A stretch of 64,000 bases of DNA, from the NCBI RefSeq assembly GCF_029892425.1, contig NZ_JARXWB010000020.1:82935-146934 (forward strand), in the 5' to 3' direction. The DNA comes from Bradyrhizobium sp. BR13661. Lineage in GTDB: Bacteria > Pseudomonadota > Alphaproteobacteria > Rhizobiales > Xanthobacteraceae. Each line of letters begins with the position of its first letter. Within the stretch, counting starts at the first letter, position 1. The notes under the pieces were generated by a model. That model was not told the origin of the DNA, made no database searches, and saw only the letters and a program-made list of their open reading frames with translations. The position numbers and the translations under genes were made by a program. Positions 34,702-43,210 of this stretch are shown one piece after another.

Positions 34702-35544
34702 ATGAAGAACGTGATGACTCAGATCCTGAAACGACCGGCTGCTTTGGTGGGGCTCGCTTTGCTGCTGCTCCAGATTCTCATGATCGTATTGGCTCCAGCC
34801 TTGACTTCCTATTCGCCGGTCGATGCCGATCCTCTCGCTTCGTTGCAGCCGCCCTCGAGCGAGCATTGGCTCGGTACTGACGTTTCGGGGATGGATATCT
34901 ATTCGCGCATCATATTCGCGACGCGGATCAATCTGCTGATTAGCATTTCCGCCGTCGCGGTCGCACTGGTGATCGGAGTTCCGATCGGATTGCTAATCGG
35001 CTATTACCGAGGCTTCGTTAGCTCGTTAGCAATGCGCGTGTTCGATTTCGTCCAATCATTTCCTGTGTTCGTGCTGGGGATGGCGTTGGTATCAGTCCTG
35101 GGGCAGGAAATCTGGAATGTCGCGATTGCCCTTGCGGTCTTGTTTGTGCCGATGTTTGCTCGGTTGATCCGGGCAGAAACATTGTCCTTACGTGAGCGAC
35201 CGTTCGTTAGCGCTGCGCGATGCAGTGGAGCAACCGACCTTTCGATCATGTTTCGACATATTCTACCGAACGCCTTTGGTCCGGCGATCGTTCAAATATC
35301 CATCAGCATCGGCATGGCCATTCTACTGACGGCAGGCCTTTCATTCGTGGGCGCGGGCGTTCGAATGCCGACGCCCGAGTGGGGGCTGATGGTTTCCGGC
35401 GGTGCGCAGCAAATGATCCTCGGCATATGGTGGGTATCACTCTTCCCGGGACTAGCAATCGTCGTCGCGGTCCTGTGTTTCGCGCTTTTGGGCGATGCCA
35501 CCCGAGACATCATGGACCCCCATAGCCGGACGCGCCAATCATGA
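34702..35544 (+). CDS. ABC transporter permease, DppC/OppC type
   Basis: Second BPD_transp_1 permease, 280 aa. Family marks are the N-terminal helix LVGLALLLLQILMIVLAPALTSY, the OppC signature SSEHWLGTDVSGMDIYSRIIFATRINLLIS (residues about 52-81), RAETLSLRERPFVSAARCSGATDLSIMFRHILPNAFGPAIV (EAA loop region, about 155-195) and PTPEWGLMVSGGAQ. The ATG at 34702 follows AAGGAAAGCGCC, 11 nt after the DppB-like stop. Its own stop overlaps the start of the ATPase gene (ATGA). Confidence 0.92.
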   Translation: MKNVMTQILKRPAALVGLALLLLQILMIVLAPALTSYSPVDADPLASLQPPSSEHWLGTDVSGMDIYSRIIFATRINLLISISAVAVALVIGVPIGLLIGYYRGFVSSLAMRVFDFVQSFPVFVLGMALVSVLGQEIWNVAIALAVLFVPMFARLIRAETLSLRERPFVSAARCSGATDLSIMFRHILPNAFGPAIVQISISIGMAILLTAGLSFVGAGVRMPTPEWGLMVSGGAQQMILGIWWVSLFPGLAIVVAVLCFALLGDATRDIMDPHSRTRQS

Positions 35545-37205
35545 AATCCGCTTCTTCTCACCTTCTTGACGTTAAGGGCCTCACGGTCGTCTCCGATGAA
35601 AAAGTCGTCCTGTCGGACGTTAGCTTCACCATAGGCCGCGACGAGGTGCTCGGCATAGTTGGTGAAACCGGCGCCGGAAAGTCGGTGCTTGCTCGTGCCT
35701 TGATCAAGTTGCTACCTGACGGCCTCCGGGCAATGGCGGGTGAGATCCACATCAACGGCGCATCGATCTCGGACTTTTCGAAAGAAGACGACCGCAGACT
35801 TCGCGGTGGAAACATTGCGCTGATTGGCACCAACGCCAAGGCTCTGCTGGATCCCGTCCAGACTGTCGGCATGCAGGTCGCCAAGGTGCTTCAGGCGCAC
35901 CGCGGCGGAAGCAGCGATGACGCATGGCGTGCTGCGATCGACTTGTTCACAAAGGTCGGGATTGTAGACCCTGAACGCCGCGCGAAGGCTTATCCGCACG
36001 AGTTGTCGGGTGGCATGGCCCAACGGGTCATCATTGCCATGGCCCTTATCGCTCAGCCCCAAGTGGTCCTGGCCGATGACGCGACGCTTGGGCTTGATGC
36101 GACCATCCAGGTGCAGGTGCTCGATCTGCTCATAGCACGCTGTCGTGAGCTCGGCCTGGGCGTAGTGTTAATTACACATGATCTCGGTATCGTCGCGCAC
36201 TACTGCGATCGTGTGGCGATTATGCGCGGGGGGAAAATCGTTGAGCTTCGGCCTGTCGGAGAATTTCTGGAGCGCCCAGAGACCGATTATGGTCGTGATC
36301 TTATTGCAGCCGCGAAGATCCGCCCGACGCCAATGATCGAGGCAGAACGCCAGGGCGCCCAATCGGAATCGCCGTCGGGCGCGCTGCTTCAGGTTACTAA
36401 CCTCAAGAAATACTTCCCGTTGAGTGATGGGCAAGTGGTCAAGGCCGTGGACGATGTGACGTTCTCCATCGGAAAAGGGCAGACGCTAGCGTTGGTTGGT
36501 GAGAGCGGCTCCGGCAAGACGACGATGGGGCAATGCCTCGTTCGTCTTTTGGACGTCGATTCCGGAGCCGTCTTGTTTGATGGCCAATCGGTGACGAACC
36601 TCGAAGAGCGCCGGTTTCGACCTCTGCGCAGGCGAATCCAAATGGTGTTTCAGGAGCCATACGTTGCACTGAACCCGCGTTGGCGTGTTGAGGAACTCAT
36701 CGCCGAGCCGCTAAGGCTGGATCTCACTATGGATTCCGGTGCTCGATCGAGGCGCGTGAAGGAATTACTTGACATGGTCCATCTGCCCGCGCGGGCGGCT
36801 CAGCTCTTTCCTCATGAAATAACAGCCGGCGAGCAGAAGAGGGTAGGCATCGCTCGCGCACTCGCGACAAACCCGGATTTTGTGATTTTTGATGAGCCGA
36901 CCACGGCGTTGGATATCCGCGTTCGCGCGCAGATTATCGATCTCGTTCGTGAGCTTCAGCAGCGTATGGGTTTGTCCGCCCTTTTCATTACACACGATCT
37001 GAATTCGGTGAGATCGCTCGCTCATGACGTGGCCGTCATGCGCTACGGAAAAATCGTCGAGCATGGGCCAACCGAGCAAGTCTTTAACTCGCCGGCGCAC
37101 GACTACACCAGGATGCTGCTTTCCGCCGAACTTCCGATCGAGCAAAGCGAAAAGCAAAGATCGCGCGAAGAGAGCAAGCGTGAAGGATTGAGGAGAGTGA
37201 AATGA
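35541..37205 (+). CDS. Fused dual ATP-binding protein of the dpp-like transporter (DppD-DppF fusion)
   Basis: 554-aa protein with two complete ABC ATPase domains, equivalent to DppD plus DppF. Domain 1: Walker A GETGAGKSV (about 40-48), signature LSGGMAQRV, Walker B VVLADDATLGLD, in which the usual DEPT is DDAT, so the catalytic Glu after Walker B is not in the canonical position. Domain 2: Walker A GESGSGKTT (about 320-328), signature ITAGEQKRVGIARAL (AGEQ replaces the usual SGGQ), Walker B FVIFDEPTTALD. Asymmetric, partly degenerate domains are known among such fusions. Its start overlaps the permease stop, and the next gene's ATG overlaps its own stop. Confidence 0.92.
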   Translation: MKSASSHLLDVKGLTVVSDEKVVLSDVSFTIGRDEVLGIVGETGAGKSVLARALIKLLPDGLRAMAGEIHINGASISDFSKEDDRRLRGGNIALIGTNAKALLDPVQTVGMQVAKVLQAHRGGSSDDAWRAAIDLFTKVGIVDPERRAKAYPHELSGGMAQRVIIAMALIAQPQVVLADDATLGLDATIQVQVLDLLIARCRELGLGVVLITHDLGIVAHYCDRVAIMRGGKIVELRPVGEFLERPETDYGRDLIAAAKIRPTPMIEAERQGAQSESPSGALLQVTNLKKYFPLSDGQVVKAVDDVTFSIGKGQTLALVGESGSGKTTMGQCLVRLLDVDSGAVLFDGQSVTNLEERRFRPLRRRIQMVFQEPYVALNPRWRVEELIAEPLRLDLTMDSGARSRRVKELLDMVHLPARAAQLFPHEITAGEQKRVGIARALATNPDFVIFDEPTTALDIRVRAQIIDLVRELQQRMGLSALFITHDLNSVRSLAHDVAVMRYGKIVEHGPTEQVFNSPAHDYTRMLLSAELPIEQSEKQRSREESKREGLRRVK

Positions 37206-38119
37206 GTGACGGAAGCATTATCGTCACCGGCGCCAATGGACTGATAGGTAATGCCGTAAGGAGCTTACTGGAGGCGTCTGGGCGCTCGGTGGTGGCTTTG
37301 GACAGGGTCTCGCGAACTGACGAGGGTAAGGAGCTCATCGACTGCGACGTGACGGACGTCCATCGCTTGCACGCCATAGCAAGACGGCAGCCTATTGCCG
37401 GTATTGTTCACTGTGGTGCGTTCTCTGGACCTATGGTCGCGCGCGACAATCCTATCGCCATGGTACAGGTCAACATTGTTGGCACTGCCAATGTCTTAGA
37501 GATCGCGCGGGTCCACGGAGTGCGGCGATTTGTCTTCTGCTCGTCGACAAGCGCCTTCGGCACGACCGATGCCAGCAGCCCGATTCCCGAAGACGTGGCG
37601 CTGTTTCCCGGGAGCGTGTATGGAGCGAGCAAAGTCGCCGGCGAACAGTTGGTTTCAACGTTCTCTCAGCAGTATGGATTGGATGGCGTAAGTCTGCGGC
37701 TGTCTTGGGTCTTTGGTCCTCGCCGAACTACGGATTGCGTCATCCGAACCATGATCGAGGATGCCCTGGCGAGAAGGCCGACGCGCATGCCGTTCGGCCG
37801 GGATTTTCCACGGCAGTATATTCATGTCGATGACGCCGCTCGGGCGCTCGTCGCGGCGCTCGATAGGCCGTCTCTGCCGCGATCGGTCTATACGATCACA
37901 GGCGGCACACATCTCACGTTGGGACAGATTGCGGATGTTGTTCGCAAGTTGCTTCCACATGCGGATATCGAGCTCGGGCCAGGCGCGGATCCGGTGGACG
38001 AAGTGCAGGGTCGATTCGACATATCTGCTGCAGCTCGCGATCTCGGCTTTCAGCCTAGGTTCACCTTCGAACAAGGGGTCGCGCAATACGCAGAATGGCT
38101 AAGAGGACGGATGCAATGA
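37202..38119 (+). CDS. NAD-dependent epimerase/dehydratase family protein
   Basis: Extended short-chain dehydrogenase, 305 aa. The NAD-binding TGANGLIG motif is at residues about 9-16 in SIIVTGANGLIGNAV, with a following D in VVALDRVS. The catalytic Tyr-Lys pair is in VYGASKVAGEQ (about 139-149), and the Ser/Thr in FCSSTSAFG (about 115-123). Family members epimerise or oxidise sugars, sugar acids or sugar nucleotides. The start overlaps the ATPase stop (ATGA), and its stop overlaps the next gene (ATGA), so the enzyme is translationally coupled to a transporter. This suggests it acts on the imported compound and not on a nucleotide sugar (inference). Confidence 0.87.
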   Translation: MSDGSIIVTGANGLIGNAVRSLLEASGRSVVALDRVSRTDEGKELIDCDVTDVHRLHAIARRQPIAGIVHCGAFSGPMVARDNPIAMVQVNIVGTANVLEIARVHGVRRFVFCSSTSAFGTTDASSPIPEDVALFPGSVYGASKVAGEQLVSTFSQQYGLDGVSLRLSWVFGPRRTTDCVIRTMIEDALARRPTRMPFGRDFPRQYIHVDDAARALVAALDRPSLPRSVYTITGGTHLTLGQIADVVRKLLPHADIELGPGADPVDEVQGRFDISAAARDLGFQPRFTFEQGVAQYAEWLRGRMQ

Positions 38120-38889
38120 GCAAGGTCGAAACGAAGAATGCATTCAGCCTTGCGGGCCGCAAAGCGCTCGTCACAGGTGGAAGCCGCGGCATTGGTGGCG
38201 CGATCGTCGACATCTTTTGCGAGTATGGCGCGGAAGTGGCGCTCTGCCACTATAATGATGAGCAGAATGCAAGGTTGCGGGTTGAGAAGCTTCGAGCGCA
38301 GGGCCGCGTCGTGCACTCCATGGAGTGCGATGTGTCCGACGAAGCAAACGTGGACCAATTGGCGACGTGGGCGAAGAAAGAACTGGGCCAGGTTGACATT
38401 GTCGTCAACTGCGCGGGAATTGGTGGTGACAAGCCTTTTTCATCGATCACAGTCGCAGATTGGGACCGCATGCTTGGGGTGCATTTAAAGGGCACGTTCC
38501 TCGTCACTCGACAGTTCTTCGACGCTATGCTCGGCCGTAAATACGGCCGTATTATTAATTTTTCGTCCCAGCTTGCCTACAAGGGGGCACCGGGGCTCGC
38601 TCATTATTGTGCCGCCAAGGCCGGAATTGTCGGCTTTACACGCGCTCTGTCCTATGAAGGTGCGCCTCACGGTGTGATGGTCAATGCAATTGCGCCAGGT
38701 CCTGTCGAGACCGACTTGCTCATGGGTTTGAGCGATGATTGGCGCGCCATGAAGATGGCCCAGTTGCCGATCCGTAGGTTTGGCAAGGTGGAGGAAATTG
38801 CGCCCACTGCATTGATGCTGGCTTCGGATGCTGGTGCGTTTTACGCCGGGCAAAATCTCTCACCCAACGGCGGAGACGTGATGCTCTAG
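38116..38889 (+). CDS. Short-chain dehydrogenase/reductase (classical SDR)
   Basis: Classical NAD(P)-dependent SDR, 257 aa from the ATG at 38116. Visible are the cofactor motif TGGSRGIGGA (about 22-31), the structural NCAGIGG segment (about 97-103), the catalytic Ser in NFSSQLAYKG (about 152), the Tyr-x3-Lys in HYCAAKAGIVGF (about 163-167), and IAPGPVETDLLMG after it. The C-terminal FYAGQNLSPNGGDVML matches the usual YITGQ..VDGG end. FabG-like members reduce or oxidise a ring or chain alcohol. It is coupled to the upstream epimerase and precedes the hydantoinase by 49 nt. Confidence 0.9.
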   Translation: MSKVETKNAFSLAGRKALVTGGSRGIGGAIVDIFCEYGAEVALCHYNDEQNARLRVEKLRAQGRVVHSMECDVSDEANVDQLATWAKKELGQVDIVVNCAGIGGDKPFSSITVADWDRMLGVHLKGTFLVTRQFFDAMLGRKYGRIINFSSQLAYKGAPGLAHYCAAKAGIVGFTRALSYEGAPHGVMVNAIAPGPVETDLLMGLSDDWRAMKMAQLPIRRFGKVEEIAPTALMLASDAGAFYAGQNLSPNGGDVML

Positions 38890-38938
38890 GCTGGCACAGA
38901 ACCGCAACATCAATCCGACAACAAGAGAGAAAAAGCAG

Positions 38939-40369
38939 ATGAGCGAGTATGATTTGATCATTCGCGGAGGCACGGTGGTGACAGCCGCCGACACCGTCAA
39001 GGCGGACGTAGGCATTAGATCGGGGCGGATCGCCGCTGTTGCGGAAAAAGTCGAGGGTGGCAAGAAGGTCATCGACGCGTCCGGCATGTTGGTGATGCCG
39101 GGTGGTATCGATAGCCATGTTCATCTTTCGCAACCTGCGTTCGGCGGCCCAGCGATGGCCGATGACTTTGAAAGCGGCACGCGGTCGGCGATTGCCGGCG
39201 GAAACACGACCGTGATTCCGTTCGCACTACAGCCACGCGGTGCGTCGCTGCGCACGAGTGTTACTGACTATCACAAGGAGGCCGAAGGCAAGTGTTATGC
39301 GGATTACGGCTTCCATCTGATTATTTCGGATCCCTCGTCCAGCGTGCTGGGGCAGGAGCTGCCTGCGCTAGTGAATGACGGGTACACCTCCTTCAAGGTC
39401 TTCATGACGTATGACGATCTCGTCCTGAGCGACCGGCAATTGCTGGAGGTATTCGATTGCGCTCGTGGCTGCGGTGCGCTCGTCATGGTCCACTGCGAGG
39501 GCTACGATGCAATTCGCTTCATGACAGATCGCCTTGAGCAAGCCGGTAAGACGGCGCCCTACTACCATGCGGTGTCCCGTCCGGAGTCGGTCGAACGGGA
39601 AGCTACGCATCGCGCCATCAGTCACGCTGAGCTGACGGACGTGCCAATCATGATCGTCCATGTATCGGGACGCGAGCCCATGGAGCAGATTCGTTGGGCC
39701 CAGCAGAAGGGTTTGAAGATCTACGGAGAGACATGCCCGCAATACATCGCGCTTACAGCGGACGATCTTAAAGGTCTAAATATGGACGAGACCGGCGGCA
39801 AATACGTCTGTTCGCCGCCGCCGCGTGATCGAGCGAGCTGGGATGCCATTTGGGAGGGGATCAGGACTGGGGTCTTCCAGACGTTCTCGTCGGACCATTG
39901 CCCGTTCACCTACGGCAGTGTTATGGGCAAGCTTAATCCCAAGGCGCGCACCTCGTTCAGGTGGGTACCGAATGGCATTCCAGGCGTCGAGACGCGGATG
40001 CAAATCCTCTTCTCTAAGGGCGTTACGGAAGGCCGGATCACTCTGAACGAGTTCGTTGCGCTGACTTCGACAAATCACGCAAAGATGTATGGGCTCTATC
40101 CCAAGAAGGGCTCGATTGCACCCGGCTTTGACGCCGACATCGTAATCTGGGACCCCAACCGGAAGGAGACGATCCGGCAGGAGCTAATGCACCATGGCGC
40201 GGACTACACGCCGTATGAAGGCCAAGCAGTGACAGGCTGGCCGATCATGACAATCTTGCGCGGCAAAGTCATGATGGAGGAAGGAAAGATCACGGGGATT
40301 CCCGGGGATGGAGGTTTCCTCAAACGTAGTCTCTCGCCTTTCGCTGCAAAACGAGCGGTCGAGGCATAA
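38939..40369 (+). CDS. Dihydropyrimidinase / D-hydantoinase family amidohydrolase
   Basis: Cyclic amidohydrolase, 476 aa, opening a cyclic imide or amide such as dihydrouracil or hydantoin. The ATG follows GAGAGAAAAAGCAG. Metal ligands appear in GGIDSHVHL (about 56-64, HxH), the carbamylated Lys in YTSFKVFMTYDD (about 152), then VHCEGYDA (about 182), IVHVSG (about 238) and FSSDHCPF (about 318, catalytic Asp). The C-terminus has MYGLYPKKGSIAPGFDADIVIWDP. It ends the dpp-like operon and is followed by double-hairpin element copy B. No beta-ureidopropionase or carbamoylase gene is present, so the ring-opened product would be processed by another enzyme. Confidence 0.92.
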   Translation: MSEYDLIIRGGTVVTAADTVKADVGIRSGRIAAVAEKVEGGKKVIDASGMLVMPGGIDSHVHLSQPAFGGPAMADDFESGTRSAIAGGNTTVIPFALQPRGASLRTSVTDYHKEAEGKCYADYGFHLIISDPSSSVLGQELPALVNDGYTSFKVFMTYDDLVLSDRQLLEVFDCARGCGALVMVHCEGYDAIRFMTDRLEQAGKTAPYYHAVSRPESVEREATHRAISHAELTDVPIMIVHVSGREPMEQIRWAQQKGLKIYGETCPQYIALTADDLKGLNMDETGGKYVCSPPPRDRASWDAIWEGIRTGVFQTFSSDHCPFTYGSVMGKLNPKARTSFRWVPNGIPGVETRMQILFSKGVTEGRITLNEFVALTSTNHAKMYGLYPKKGSIAPGFDADIVIWDPNRKETIRQELMHHGADYTPYEGQAVTGWPIMTILRGKVMMEEGKITGIPGDGGFLKRSLSPFAAKRAVEA

Positions 40370-40416
40370 GCATCAATTGAGACGGTGCGCTTGAAGAGGC
40401 GTCATCGCCAGTAGGT

Positions 40417-40478
40417 TCCGCTGGCAGACCGGTTGTCTGCCTTCTCCCCTGACTTGGCCGTCACAAGCTGTGACGGCC
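40417..40478. terminator. Double-hairpin element copy B, probable terminator of the hydantoinase operon
   Basis: Two tandem hairpins. GGCAGAC (40423-40429) pairs with GTCTGCC (40435-40441). GGCCGTCAC (40456-40464) pairs with GTGACGGCC (40470-40478), followed by GCCTTTCC. It begins 47 nt after the hydantoinase stop. The block is nearly identical to copy A at 29285-29346. Confidence 0.7.
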
Positions 40479-40965
40479 GCCTTTCCGACGCAAAATACCG
40501 GAGCGTGAAGCCAACCAGCCGTTACTCGTGTGCACCGTCGCTGATCGCACTTAAGGCGCGTTGCGCCTCACACCCGGATCGCCTTAGACCTCGTTGATTG
40601 CGCCGAAAGGTGGTGCATATCTTGCGTCCTGCTGTCGAGCGTTGACACTTCGTCAACGAGCGCTCGCGACAATCGCAATACCGAGCTCCTACGCTCGTTT
40701 GGTCTCGTACTTCGCCGGCTGCCGGGACTAGTAATCCTGTCACGCTCCGCCAGCATCAATAGGTGAGGGCATAGCGAACTGTTTCGCTTCCGAGCAGCGC
40801 TGAAATCGATTAACCGGGCGTCGCGGTAGAGTGCGCTCGCGCGCTACAATACCCTCGCATTTTTTAAGCAGTCGACGATTGGCCACCGAACAGACAATAG
40901 TCAGCGATTTCGACAAGATCGTTGCCAGGGAGGATTTCTAGCCCACACGCGGCGGTTTAAGGGTA

Positions 40966-41023
40966 CATCCAAATTGTATCCAAAAATTGGATACAATGTG
41001 CGCATAATTGGATGCACGATTGT
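40966..41023 (+). promoter_or_regulatory. Nested inverted repeats upstream of the chemoreceptor gene
   Basis: ATTGTATCCAA at 40973-40983 and TTGGATACAAT at 40987-40997 are exact reverse complements around AAA (11-bp arms). Outside them CATCCAA (40966-40972) pairs with TTGGATG (41008-41014). TTGGATGCA-N2-ATTGT at 41008-41023 is repeated upstream of the TorT-like gene. The arrangement fits binding of one or two dimers of a GntR-type regulator near the promoter; regulator identity is inferred. Confidence 0.6.
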
Positions 41024-41083
41024 TTAATTAAAATACGTCCTAATCTTGGCACCAAAGGGCGCTGACTGAAGCGCTGCTCAAGA

Positions 41084-43123
41084 ATGGAGCCAACAGTGGA
41101 GACCGGAGTGAAGAAGCCGAAGCATCAAGAACGGATGCCGAAGCGTGCGGCATTGCCGACGCTGCGATTTCGCGCGAAAATTATTGTTGGCTTTGGGGTC
41201 GTACTCGCCATCTCCGTCGTCAGCCTTGGGGTGGCTTATCTCGGCTTTGAGAGTGTCGCGGACGGAGTTGCCTCCTATCGCAATAGCGTCTCCGAGTCAG
41301 ACTTCGCGCGAGACATCGATCGTGAGTTGATCTCCTACCGTTCCGCGGCGAGATATTTCGTGTCGACTGGCAAGGATGACGATGCCAAGGCGGCTTTGGA
41401 TGCGGAGTCCGGCCTGAAGACCGTCATTGATCGGTCTCTTAAGGACGCGGCTCCAGCTCGACGGCAGGGCCTCGAACGGCTTGCCGCAGACTTTGTGAGC
41501 TTTGCTTCAACATTCGCAAAAGTCCTGGAAGTAAAGCAAGAAAACGCAGCGATCGTTCGAACGGAGTTGTTGCCGAACGCCAATCTTATAAAGTCCAAGC
41601 TGAACGTACTCGGTGGGACTGATAACGAGTTGCGGGCGAGCGACTACCAGTTCCAGACTGTCACCGCGGCTGCGAGCAACTTCATCGTTACATTCGATCA
41701 AACACTCGCCAATGGGGCCCTAACTCGTCTGAGAGTCATCGAAGAGTCGCTCGATGCGAGTGTTCCTACTGACAAGAAGTACGGCGTAGTCCTAAACGAC
41801 GCAAAAGCATCGATGATCTCCTACCGCGTCGCGCTTGAGAAGCTAGTGTTGAATGTGCAATTCGTCGATCAATTCGTTGCCGAGATGAATCGTTCGGCCG
41901 ACGAGATTGTTCGGGGAGCAGCGGACTTCAAGGCCAGCCTCTTAGCGGAGCAACAACGGCTTGACGTAGAATCTCGAGAGACCATTGGCCGGACGAAGCA
42001 TCTGATCTTGTTGTTTGCGACGGGCGGTGTATTGCTGGGCGGCATTTTTTCGTTTTTGCTGGGAACGGGAATCTCGCGTCCTATGATTTCCATGTGCCGC
42101 GCTATGCGGGAGTTGGCATCTGGAAATTTCGACGTCGTCTTGCCAGGACTTGGACGCAGAGACGAATTGGGCGAAATGGCCGATGCTGTCGAGCAATTCA
42201 AAATCCAGGCGATCGCCAAGGCCGAACGCGATGCTGCGCTGAGCGAAGCGCAAAATTCGGAGCAAACGGCCTCTCGCCGCGCCGAGTTGATCCGTTTTGC
42301 CGACAGTTTCGAAGCCACTGTTGGTTCCATCGTATCCAACGTCTCGACGTCCGCCGGTCAACTCGAATGCGCCGCGGACACACTAACCCGAACGGCGGAG
42401 ACGACACAGAATTTGTCGAGCCAGGTCGCCGGCGTCTCTGAGCAGGCCTCCTCCAACATGCAGTCGGTCGCGACTGCGACGGAACAGCTTTCGGCGTCTG
42501 TTGAAGAGATCGGTCGGCAAGTCAGGGACTCGAGTCGCATCGCGCAAGGTGCTGTTGTTCAAGCCAAGGAAACTGATGGCCGTATAGGCAAACTCTCCCG
42601 CGCAGCCCAGCAGATCGGGGAGGTGGTAAAGCTGATCACTGCGATTGCGGAGCAAACTAATCTCCTGGCGCTCAACGCGACGATCGAAGCGGCTCGCGCC
42701 GGTGAAGCTGGGCGCGGTTTTGCCGTGGTGGCAAGCGAGGTAAAATCACTCGCGAGCCAGACGGCGAAAGCGACCGACGAAATATCGGCTCATATTGCAG
42801 GCATGCAGGGAGCGACCGCGGAGTCAGTCGTGGCGATCAAGGAGATTGGTGCGACGATCGGGCAGATATCGACCATTGCCGCTTCCATTGAGAGCGCGGT
42901 CGAGCAACAGGGCTCTGCCACGCAAGAGATTGCGCGTAACGTCCAAAATGTTACGCAGGGCACGCAGGCTGCAGCGATGGACATGGGACAAGTCAACCGT
43001 GGAGCAGCTGAGACCGGCACCGCCTCCGAGAAAGTGCTAAATTCAGCCAAGACGTTGTCTGCGGAGAGTGCCAGGCTCAGCGCGGAACTGGAACGATTCA
43101 TGGCCAATATTCGCGCGGCATAG
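41084..43123 (+). CDS. Methyl-accepting chemotaxis protein
   Basis: Transmembrane chemoreceptor, 679 aa. TM1 spans about residues 29-52 (IIVGFGVVLAISVVSLGVAYLGF). A periplasmic all-helical sensor domain of about 250 residues follows, TM2 is at about 305-327 (LILLFATGGVLLGGIFSFLLGTGI), then a HAMP domain with RAMRELASGNFDVVLPGLGRRDELGEM. The cytoplasmic signalling domain has the invariant hairpin tip EQTNLLALNATIEAARAGEAGRGFAVVASEVKSLA (about 523-557). No C-terminal CheR-docking pentapeptide is present. The gene sits behind the hydantoinase operon and shares an upstream motif with the TorT-like operon, so it may steer the cell towards the same nutrients (inference). Confidence 0.95.
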   Translation: MEPTVETGVKKPKHQERMPKRAALPTLRFRAKIIVGFGVVLAISVVSLGVAYLGFESVADGVASYRNSVSESDFARDIDRELISYRSAARYFVSTGKDDDAKAALDAESGLKTVIDRSLKDAAPARRQGLERLAADFVSFASTFAKVLEVKQENAAIVRTELLPNANLIKSKLNVLGGTDNELRASDYQFQTVTAAASNFIVTFDQTLANGALTRLRVIEESLDASVPTDKKYGVVLNDAKASMISYRVALEKLVLNVQFVDQFVAEMNRSADEIVRGAADFKASLLAEQQRLDVESRETIGRTKHLILLFATGGVLLGGIFSFLLGTGISRPMISMCRAMRELASGNFDVVLPGLGRRDELGEMADAVEQFKIQAIAKAERDAALSEAQNSEQTASRRAELIRFADSFEATVGSIVSNVSTSAGQLECAADTLTRTAETTQNLSSQVAGVSEQASSNMQSVATATEQLSASVEEIGRQVRDSSRIAQGAVVQAKETDGRIGKLSRAAQQIGEVVKLITAIAEQTNLLALNATIEAARAGEAGRGFAVVASEVKSLASQTAKATDEISAHIAGMQGATAESVVAIKEIGATIGQISTIAASIESAVEQQGSATQEIARNVQNVTQGTQAAAMDMGQVNRGAAETGTASEKVLNSAKTLSAESARLSAELERFMANIRAA

Positions 43124-43210
43124 TCGATTTCCCTCTTTCGTGCCCTCAAGGATCGGCTGCTGACTAGGTGGTTGCGTAAGTGGCCATCTTTTTGGCCTAG
43201 CTAAGCAAGC

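Larger units (their letters stand above)
40370..41083. other. Intergenic region between the hydantoinase and chemoreceptor genes
   Basis: About 700 bp with no recognisable gene. It contains the terminator-like copy B (40417-40478) and, near the right end, a nested set of inverted repeats (40966-41023) upstream of the chemoreceptor. Confidence 0.4.
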
